Assembly (NCBI GenBank): GCA_003170935.1
Contig: PMYA01000166.1
Location: 1 to 5,271 of the forward strand
Direction of reading: 5' to 3'
DNA: 5,271 bases
Origin: Methanobacteriota archaeon
GTDB taxonomy: Archaea > Halobacteriota > Bog-38 > Methanoflorentales > Methanoflorentaceae
The translations under genes were made by a program, and so were the position numbers. Below are positions 1 to 4,797 of the stretch, piece after piece. The stretch's first letter is position 1. Every line of letters begins with the position of its first letter. Under the pieces are notes generated by a model, which did no database searches, was not told the DNA's origin, and saw only the letters and a list, made by a program, of their open reading frames with translations.

Positions 1-560
1 ACCGGAAGGGCTTCTACATCAAGTCCCCCAACGGTGAACGAATTTTCAACGACATTGTACGGCCGGGGTTTCTTCGCTTTCTCGCCCATTAGCTTTGATT
101 CCCCGCCCTTACTGTTGATGTAAGTTTGAAATGACTCTTTCAGAGAGATGAGCTCGCACGTCCCGGTCGAACCCGTCTCATCCAGAGCTTGCATGATATC
201 TTTGGCACCCTGCGGGCAATACAGCGGAATATCCTCTCTGAGATAATGGACATAAGAACAATGATCCATATGGGCGTGGCTCAGGAGGATGCCGTCAAAG
301 GCGGGTTCTGGATCAGGAGGCAAGTTGCAGTGAGACTGATAATCGCAGCGATATAGCCCCTTTAAATCAGGGAGCAAGCCAAATTCGAGCAGATCTAAGA
401 TACCGTTGCACTTGCGGGGCTGCATGAACTCGTCAAAATACTGGTTGACAATACTGAAGCTCATGCCGAAGTCGAGAAAAACTCGGGTATTTTGATCCTC
501 AAGGAGGATCTTATTGCCTCCAATCTCGTTGACTCCACCGTAGAATGTGAGGGAGGTCAT
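1..560 (-). CDS. RNase J-like beta-CASP/metallo-beta-lactamase-fold hydrolase, N-terminal part
   Basis: The frame is open from the ATG at 560 to the left window edge: 186 codons plus two bases, with the 3' end missing. It begins MTSLTFYGGVNEIGGNKILL, the usual opening of RNase J/RNA-processing metallo-beta-lactamases (G-G-x-x-E-I-G-G-N). The zinc-binding motif H-A-H-M-D-H lies at residues 95-100, preceded by a hydrophobic strand and followed by a 'YLREDIPLYC' stretch as in archaeal relatives. Known family members are cytoplasmic zinc-dependent nucleases that process or degrade RNA; RNA as the substrate is inferred here. The later beta-CASP motifs, which would separate a nuclease from another metallohydrolase, lie outside the window. 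The start is firm because an in-frame TGA lies three codons upstream of the ATG. No Shine-Dalgarno is visible. The gene lies 125 nt downstream of the restriction-modification gene on the same strand, with no evident functional link. Confidence 0.85.
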   Translation of the reverse strand, partial: MTSLTFYGGVNEIGGNKILLEDQNTRVFLDFGMSFSIVNQYFDEFMQPRKCNGILDLLEFGLLPDLKGLYRCDYQSHCNLPPDPEPAFDGILLSHAHMDHCSYVHYLREDIPLYCPQGAKDIMQALDETGSTGTCELISLKESFQTYINSKGGESKLMGEKAKKPRPYNVVENSFTVGGLDVEALP

Positions 561-578
561 ATGAATTCAACGAAGCTG

Positions 579-597
579 AAAAACGTTAAAAAACTTT
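579..597 (-). promoter_or_regulatory. Double T tract: TATA-like box of the metallohydrolase gene and/or terminator of the upstream gene
   Basis: Read on the minus strand, this stretch is T6, AACG, T5. The T6-AA part (about 596-587) is centred some 30 nt before the ATG at 560. That would suit an archaeal TATA box feeding a nearly leaderless transcript. Oligo-T runs are equally typical of archaeal terminators, and this lies about 90 nt after the stop of the restriction-modification gene, so it could serve that gene instead. Sequence alone does not decide between the two roles. Confidence 0.35.
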
Positions 598-648
598 CGT
601 GTCTAGCTAAACTCAACGAGTAGTAGTGATGATCGATTCCGCTTGGAA

Positions 649-664
649 GATAATAGCGATTATC
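649..664. repeat. Short perfect hairpin in the spacer after the restriction-modification gene
   Basis: GATAAT and ATTATC form a perfect 6-bp inverted repeat around a 4-nt loop (AGCG on the plus strand). It starts 21 nt after the TAG stop at 686. No T run follows it directly, so it is not a classic intrinsic terminator. It may be a 3'-end structure or a protein site, or it may be chance, given its small size. The rest of the 561-685 spacer shows nothing else recognisable apart from the T tracts nearer the metallohydrolase gene. Confidence 0.35.
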
Positions 665-685
665 GTCGCATTACCTACAAAACTT

Positions 686-1504
686 CTAAGGTTTAGCTTC
701 TGACGCCGTCAGCGCAATGTATCGTTCAAACAAAAATCTCAGCCGCTCAGCATCAGTCTTGAAAGCTTCGCGCCGATAGCAGTGGTCTACGGCTTTATCT
801 AATCGCTTATGTGCGTCAAGTAGGTCTTTTGGCATAGCAAGCGGGTCATATAAGTCTGCGAGAGATGAGTTGGGATAGCGCTCTCGAATAGCGAGGATTG
901 CAGCCGCTGCATCTTCTATAGCTTGCACGTCTTGATTGCGCGGGCCTTGGGGCCAAAAGAAGTTATTATAAACGAGGTCATTTGAATATTGGAAGTCGCG
1001 TCTAAGCCGTCCGCATACTTGCTTCGTCCAAGCAACGTGCATCGCTGATTGCAGAACGCCAAAATGATAGAGGTTTGCATTCTTTACTATATACATCGTA
1101 GAGTTAGTGACGATATCAGGCTTGCAAAACCCCAACGGAATATATTTTCGAGTTTCTGAGGTGACACGAGGCACAGCTAGATAAGTGCTTGTCGGTTGTA
1201 TCGCCGGAGTTCTAAATAAGTGAGGTTGCTCGGCTAATTTTCTCGCCCCTTCGTCCTTGCTTGCTAGCCGACGCTCCCTAACTTTTGCAATCCTCTCGCG
1301 CAATATGGGCAATAATCGAAACTCCGATGGGTCGGCATCGGCCAACCAAAAGCACCAGCGTGTGATATTGTAGAGAAACTCCTTAGCACCGAGAATTTGA
1401 CGTAAAAATTTCTCGCCTTGCGGCTCTCTCTTGATATATTCAGCGCGTTCTACGTCCGATAGTATTAAAAACGTGCCGTCTACGGGCTTAATCCCCCAAA
1501 TCAT
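686..1504 (-). CDS. MmeI-like target-recognition and C-terminal domains (272-aa segment after the stop)
   Basis: This is the C-terminal third of the interrupted enzyme. Residues about 100-185 hold the target-recognition domain, with the family-typical segments V-P-R-V-T-S-E (111-117), Y-I-P-L-G-F (121-126), L-Y-H-F-G-V-L (145-151), M-H-V-A-W (155-159), V-C-G-R-L (163-167) and V-Y-N-N-F-F-W-P (178-185). Residues about 190-272 match the MmeI C-terminal helical domain, including D-L-Y-D-P-L-A-M-P at 217-225 and a helix starting A-H-K-R-L-D-K-A-V-D. ATG 1504 is simply the first start codon after the TAA. It is a poor start biologically, because the 44 preceding codons (1636-1505) also encode family-like sequence (N-I-N-P-Y-L-V-D) and no Shine-Dalgarno precedes it. 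It is best read as part of the 686-3436 gene. Independent translation by reinitiation is possible but unsupported. It ends in TAG, with a TAA five codons further on. Confidence 0.75.
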   Translation of the reverse strand: MIWGIKPVDGTFLILSDVERAEYIKREPQGEKFLRQILGAKEFLYNITRWCFWLADADPSEFRLLPILRERIAKVRERRLASKDEGARKLAEQPHLFRTPAIQPTSTYLAVPRVTSETRKYIPLGFCKPDIVTNSTMYIVKNANLYHFGVLQSAMHVAWTKQVCGRLRRDFQYSNDLVYNNFFWPQGPRNQDVQAIEDAAAAILAIRERYPNSSLADLYDPLAMPKDLLDAHKRLDKAVDHCYRREAFKTDAERLRFLFERYIALTASEAKP

Positions 1505-1636
1505 TTTCGGAACGCCGTCGCAAATCGGGGCCTTTCTAGACTTAATCAGTATATTTTCAGCATCTACAAGATATGGGTTAATGTTTGCAACGCGGGTCTC
1601 TATTGGTTGGTCCGCCTTGCTAACATACTCAAATAG
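1505..1636 (-). other. 44 codons of intact family sequence between the in-frame stop and the next ATG
   Basis: Directly after the TAA the frame reads L-F-E-Y-V-S-K-A-D-Q and continues through R-V-A-N-I-N-P-Y-L-V-D to K-A-P-I-C-D-G-V-P-K, joining M-I-W-G-I-K-P-V-D-G. The N-I-N-P-Y-L and 'P-x-C-D-x-V-P-x-M-x-x-G-x-K-P-x-D-G' patterns are typical of the end of the methyltransferase region in MmeI/YeeA-type enzymes. The segment contains no ATG, GTG or TTG in frame, so neither product would include it unless the stop is read through. Its preserved sequence suggests that the stop is recent. Confidence 0.75.
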
Positions 1637-3436
1637 TTATTTTCGCTGCCTGTCGAACGTAGCGAAGCCAATAATAACAACTGTTACGCCCGCCTTACCG
1701 CGCGCTAGATTAGTCCAATGAAAGGAACGGTGTGCGAAGTTGATTCTAACGCCCTCAGCGAGAAGATACTCCCATAACGGCGCGACTTGTTCTCCTTGCG
1801 TTATAGAATTAGTAGAGACAAAAGCAACTTCGATAGGCGTCTCTTTGATATATTCAAGAGCTTTGATATACCACGAGCAAACGTAATCCAAGCTCCGATA
1901 TTTCTGAATCTTGCCGCTAAAAACGGCCTCCATGTCGCTGTTTTGAGTTTTTGAGCGTCGAACGGCAGTTACATATGGCGGATTGCCAAAAATATATGAA
2001 AGCTCAACTTTTGGTACGATTGTCTCCCAGTCAACCGTGAGCGCGTTGCCTTGAATAATGTGAGGCGTGCTAATCAGTGGCAAGCGCACATAGTACAGTC
2101 CAAACTCGCGCTGTAGCTCTACATTAGCTTGGTGGTCAGTGAGCCACAGAGCAACCTCAGCAATCCTTACGGGAAACTCAAAGAGGTCAATACCGTAAAA
2201 CGAATCAACGTTTATATCGCGGTTGAATACCTCAACCACGTCGAGTACTGTGCCACGATATTTGTCATTTTTACCTTCAAGCCGCTGTATTTGCTTATGA
2301 ATCTCCAGCTCAAGCTTTCTTAACTCCTCGTAGGCTACGACGAGAAAAGAGCCGCATCCGCATGCGGGGTCTAAAAATTTCATTGAGCCGATTTTAGTTA
2401 GTAGCTCATTTAAGGCGCGTTTATTATGCTTCTTTGCTTCTAACTCCGCAAGGAGTTCATCCAAAAAAAGCGGTTTAATGACCTTGAGTATGTTTTTTTC
2501 CGAGGTGTAATGAACCCCGAAATCTCTCCGCTCTTGAGGTTCAACGACGGCTTGAAAAAGTGAGCCGAATATGGCGGGCGAGACCGTAGACCAATCGAAA
2601 TAGCAGCATTTGAGCAGTATATCGCGCGTTTTCCTATCGAACGTCGCAATCGGGAGTGTCTCGTCAAATAGTGACCCGTTGATATAGAGAAATTTCGCTG
2701 CATCCTCATCGAGGTTAGGAGGTCGCTCGGATTCTGGCGTGTTCAAAAGCTGAAAGATATAAGTAAGCTGTGCGCCTACGTCCGCGCCGTCCTCGCGCGT
2801 ACGCTCCTCAATGTAATAGGTAAAGTGCCCTTTCTCAAATATGCCTGTATCATCAGCAAATAAACAAAACATAAAGCGGACGAGCAACAGTTCAAGCGCG
2901 TGTCCGGCATAGCCGTTCGCCTTGAGTGCGTCGTGCAGCCGGCCCATTAACTCAGCCGCTTTAATGTTGACTATGTCCTCTTCTTTGTAGACATGCGGTG
3001 CATGCCCTATCATAAAGCCAAAGAGGTGTATATGCCGAGGTAGCTCGATTAGGTCAAACGACCATTGTTTATCCTCATCAAGGTCATACAACCGGAAGCG
3101 CTGGAAGTCTGAGACTATGATATAACGAGGGAGTTCGTCATCACTTAGGCCGCTCGCGTAGTCGATTGCTTGTTCATACGCTGAGTCTAAGTTTTTTCCA
3201 GCAGATTTATGCTCGGCTATAAGCGTGCCTTTCCAGAACAAATCAATAAAGCCGCGACGCTCTCCCAATAGTGCGACGTGCTTCTCAAAGGTAGCAAATT
3301 TGCGGCGTGATATACCAAAGACAGAAAAAAACTCGTTCCAAAAGGTCTGAGCCTCACCACGCTCGTATGTCGCGTCTTTCCACTTATAAACGAACGAAAC
3401 AGCATGCTCATTAATCTCAGGCCAAGTTATCTGCAT
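1637..3436 (-). CDS. MmeI-like nuclease plus N6-adenine DNA methyltransferase (599-aa N-terminal segment)
   Basis: Residues about 1-150 form the nuclease domain, with D65 and E75-H-K77 in the D-X9-E-X-K arrangement described for MmeI. Residues about 155-300 are a mostly helical spacer. The methyltransferase follows: F-G-V-H-Y-T-S-E at 306-313 (motif X-like), D-P-A-C-G-C-G-S-F at 356-364 (motif I, SAM binding, with Cys where Ser is usual), a G-I-D-L-F-E-F segment at 415-421 (motif II/III area) and N-P-P-Y at 485-488 (motif IV, the gamma-type adenine-N6 signature). The frame ends in TAA straight after R-Q-R-K, before the target-recognition domain. The ATG at 3436 is the start: an in-frame TAA lies two codons upstream. 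No Shine-Dalgarno is seen; a TATA-like box and a dyad lie just upstream. If translated only to the stop, it should lack sequence-specific DNA binding. The C-terminal truncation is the main oddity. Confidence 0.88.
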   Translation of the reverse strand: MQITWPEINEHAVSFVYKWKDATYERGEAQTFWNEFFSVFGISRRKFATFEKHVALLGERRGFIDLFWKGTLIAEHKSAGKNLDSAYEQAIDYASGLSDDELPRYIIVSDFQRFRLYDLDEDKQWSFDLIELPRHIHLFGFMIGHAPHVYKEEDIVNIKAAELMGRLHDALKANGYAGHALELLLVRFMFCLFADDTGIFEKGHFTYYIEERTREDGADVGAQLTYIFQLLNTPESERPPNLDEDAAKFLYINGSLFDETLPIATFDRKTRDILLKCCYFDWSTVSPAIFGSLFQAVVEPQERRDFGVHYTSEKNILKVIKPLFLDELLAELEAKKHNKRALNELLTKIGSMKFLDPACGCGSFLVVAYEELRKLELEIHKQIQRLEGKNDKYRGTVLDVVEVFNRDINVDSFYGIDLFEFPVRIAEVALWLTDHQANVELQREFGLYYVRLPLISTPHIIQGNALTVDWETIVPKVELSYIFGNPPYVTAVRRSKTQNSDMEAVFSGKIQKYRSLDYVCSWYIKALEYIKETPIEVAFVSTNSITQGEQVAPLWEYLLAEGVRINFAHRSFHWTNLARGKAGVTVVIIGFATFDRQRK

Positions 3437-3460
3437 TGCTTAAGACACGATGATTGCGCA

Positions 3461-3470
3461 TCTAATAAAA
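3461..3470 (-). promoter_or_regulatory. TATA-like box of the restriction-modification gene
   Basis: The minus strand reads CTTTTTATTA, centred about 30 nt before the ATG at 3436. Archaeal TATA boxes lie some 26-27 nt before the transcription start, which would place the 5' end only a few bases ahead of the ATG. This fits the absence of a ribosome-binding site. It is a position and composition argument only. Confidence 0.4.
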
Positions 3471-3472
3471 AG

Positions 3473-3500
3473 CGTTTGTTTCGTGTGAAACCAACAAACG
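3473..3500. promoter_or_regulatory. 28-bp dyad, candidate operator beside the TATA-like box
   Basis: CGTTTGTT (3473-3480) and AACAAACG (3493-3500) form a perfect 8-bp inverted repeat with a 12-nt centre. The centre holds a second dyad, GTTTC/GAAAC (3478-3482 and 3487-3491) around GTGT. The element ends 2 bp upstream of the TATA-like box and 37 nt before the gene start, where a regulator could block or assist TFB/TBP binding. An RNA hairpin role is less likely, because it lies upstream of the expected transcript start. No known operator is recognised. Confidence 0.45.
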
Positions 3501-3640
3501 TCGGTAGCGTCGTTCGATTATCCAAATTCAAAGGATATTCATTCGGCTTACGGGTGTGGCCAACGCCGGAATCATTTTGAATATCATCTTCATAGACATT
3601 AGCACAGGTTAGGAATCAAAGCTCAAATAAGCTTAGAATC

Positions 3641-3659
3641 GAAAAAAGAAATAAAGAAG
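3641..3659 (-). terminator. Pyrimidine-rich terminator candidate after the PsbP-like lipoprotein gene
   Basis: On the minus strand the stretch reads CTTCTTTATTTCTTTTTTC, beginning about 49 nt after the TAA stop at 3708. Archaeal RNA polymerase commonly terminates at such T-rich runs without needing a hairpin. It lies at the right place to end the lipoprotein transcript before the restriction-modification promoter. The remaining sequence of the 3437-3707 spacer shows no gene. Confidence 0.4.
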
Positions 3660-3707
3660 GCGGAGATAAGGAATAGGTTGTAGGAACACGCTATGCCTGT
3701 TGAGCAG

Positions 3708-4727
3708 TTACAGATTTATCGTAATCTTGTTCGTATAGTCGTCATACGTTAGCGACTTTGGCGTTGCACTCGCTGGTATTTGGAATGTTATAAGGCCGCT
3801 GTACTTATCCCCCGGTTGTGTGTTGCTTTGAGAAGTAAGCCCCTTCAATGTCACGCCGTTTACTTGTTGCTGCAAGCTGTACGTGAATGAGTCATAACTG
3901 TAAATATTGCCATTCGTGTCGCGCAACTTGAGATAATTCGGATTGCCTATACCCTCGTCTTGAGCGTTGTTGTTTTTGATGTATACGGCATACGTTACAA
4001 ACTTGTTTCCCGTAACCGCCGCGGTGGGCGTACCATAAGAAGAACTGAGGCTATTTGATGAGCCTATAGAAGTTGCAGTAACGCTTATATGAGGAGTTAT
4101 CGTCGTAAAAGTAAACGAGTTTATTGCTTGCTCTGCCTGCGTCAAATATTTGTTATAATCGCTCTGAGGTGCCTTGTAGGTTATAACATAACCCACGTTA
4201 TTGTTGACGACGTACGTTTGCGTCGCTTTGATTGGCACATCTTTAGACGTTGTTGCGCTGTATTTTATCGGGACAGTTCCTTGCCAAACGATAGTGTGCG
4301 CAGGTTTTCCAGCAAACGTTGAATCGGTCTCGCTTTGAATCGCAAAGTTCTTGAAAATCCCTGTACTAGCATTAGTCTTTAGCGCATTAACTTCACCAGC
4401 TGCGAAGGTGTTGAGCGTTTGACCAGAGCTAAGACTTTTTATGGCAACTATAACACTGTCAACTGCTTCATTTGGATTCAAATAAAGGTATAGCTCAATT
4501 GGCGAAGCCGCGTCAGTGTTTACGTCCTTTTTCCACGTTGCGGGATACGTGATGCTGTAACCGTTATCGCTTGAGAACGTCGTTTTGTCGCTCTGGACGC
4601 TTGGCGTAGCACTTGCACTAGTTGTTTGGTCGTTAGTGCTTGTATTGCTCGAAGTGCAACCAGCAACAGACAAAGAAGCAACCACGAGTAACAGAACAGC
4701 TATCACCATTATCGGTTTCAATTGCAT
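3708..4727 (-). CDS. Lipoprotein with PsbP-like and DUF4352-like domains
   Basis: This is a 339-residue secreted protein. Residues 1-23 are a lipoprotein signal peptide: short basic start, hydrophobic core (about 6-19) and lipobox V-A-G-C with Cys24 as the predicted lipidated residue. A Ser/Thr/Asn-rich linker runs to about residue 48. Residues about 50-208 resemble PsbP-like domains of archaeal secreted proteins, opening 'GYSITYPATWKKD' and closing with an alpha helix then 'INSFTF'. Residues about 213-339 resemble the DUF4352 (immunoprotectin/telokin-like beta-sandwich) family, with 'KFVTYAVYIKNNN' and a final 'FQIPASATPKSLTYDD'. Both domain calls come from pattern recognition. The mature protein should sit on the outer face of the cytoplasmic membrane. 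Its role is unknown; no catalytic motif is visible. The ATG at 4727 is chosen because no other start exists between it and an upstream in-frame TAA. No Shine-Dalgarno is seen. Confidence 0.85.
   Translation of the reverse strand: MQLKPIMVIAVLLLVVASLSVAGCTSSNTSTNDQTTSASATPSVQSDKTTFSSDNGYSITYPATWKKDVNTDAASPIELYLYLNPNEAVDSVIVAIKSLSSGQTLNTFAAGEVNALKTNASTGIFKNFAIQSETDSTFAGKPAHTIVWQGTVPIKYSATTSKDVPIKATQTYVVNNNVGYVITYKAPQSDYNKYLTQAEQAINSFTFTTITPHISVTATSIGSSNSLSSSYGTPTAAVTGNKFVTYAVYIKNNNAQDEGIGNPNYLKLRDTNGNIYSYDSFTYSLQQQVNGVTLKGLTSQSNTQPGDKYSGLITFQIPASATPKSLTYDDYTNKITINL
4654..4682. repeat. 29-bp direct repeat copy in the signal-peptide DNA (PsbP-like lipoprotein)
   Basis: These 29 bases match 5243-5271 at 28 positions; the one difference is at the sixth base (A here, G there). 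They encode the end of the signal peptide and the lipobox, V-A-S-L-S-V-A-G-C. The match falls off after the Cys-Thr codons. The other copy touches the window edge, so the full length of the repeat is unknown. Confidence 0.85.
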
Positions 4728-4760
4728 ATGCTTATGTAAGTGGTGAGCGTTGGCTTAACC

Positions 4761-4786
4761 GTTCCTATTAGAGGGTTTATAGGAAC
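4761..4786. repeat. Perfect 8-bp inverted repeat between the two lipoprotein genes
   Basis: GTTCCTAT (4761-4768) and ATAGGAAC (4779-4786) are exact reverse complements around a 10-nt centre. The element begins 11 nt after the TAG stop of the upstream lipoprotein gene and ends 33 nt before the ATG of the next. In RNA it would form a stem-loop that could protect the upstream transcript end or separate expression of the two genes. As DNA it could be an operator. The minus-strand CCTATAAACC inside it also resembles a TATA box roughly 50 nt before the downstream ATG. Confidence 0.45.
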
Positions 4787-4797
4787 CCGCCGTATCG

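Larger units (their letters stand above)
686..3436 (-). pseudogene. MmeI-family type IIL (IIG) restriction-modification enzyme, interrupted by one in-frame TAA
   Basis: The two open segments 3436-1637 and 1636-686 are in the same frame, with no indel, and are separated only by a TAA at 1639-1637. Read through, the gene has 917 codons (916 residues counting the stop position), close to the roughly 920 residues of MmeI. The order of regions matches that family: an N-terminal PD-(D/E)XK-type nuclease, a helical spacer, an N6-adenine methyltransferase, a target-recognition domain and a C-terminal helical domain. Such enzymes methylate adenine in one strand of an asymmetric site and cut about 20 nt away, using one polypeptide and S-adenosylmethionine. 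The stop would separate catalysis from DNA recognition, so the enzyme is probably inactive unless the stop is suppressed, the halves reassociate, or the base is a sequencing error. It stands alone, with no partner subunits in the window, and looks like an acquired defence gene. Confidence 0.8.

Noticed and set aside
1505..1639. A frameshift between the two halves of the MmeI-like gene.
   Set aside because: The distance between the two stops is a multiple of three, and the 44 codons after the TAA read correctly in the same frame, so only a stop codon separates them.
1637..1639. Pyrrolysine decoding of the internal stop.
   Set aside because: Pyrrolysine is inserted at TAG; this codon is TAA. 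The TAG at the end of the gene is followed by TAA after four more codons and is an ordinary terminus.
1431..1721. Plus-strand open frame of 96 codons opposite the restriction-modification gene.
   Set aside because: It lies antisense to a clear coding region, shows no recognisable motif and has no promoter evidence. The shorter frames at 2129-2323 (+), 4089-4322 (+), 2440-2709 (-) and 3217-3411 (-) were dismissed for the same reasons.
595..3486. TTTCGTGT occurs at 595-602 and again at 3479-3486, flanking the restriction-modification gene like a target duplication.
   Set aside because: An 8-base match between spacers of roughly 125 and 270 bp is about what chance allows, and the flanking bases do not extend it.
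3534..3585. GATATTC (3534-3540) and GAATATC (3579-3585) as an inverted repeat in the spacer.
   Set aside because: The arms are only 7 bp with a 38-bp gap and no supporting context.
3619..3634. AAGCT/AGCTT hairpin near the terminator candidate.
   Set aside because: A 5-bp stem with a 6-nt loop is too weak to report as a structure.
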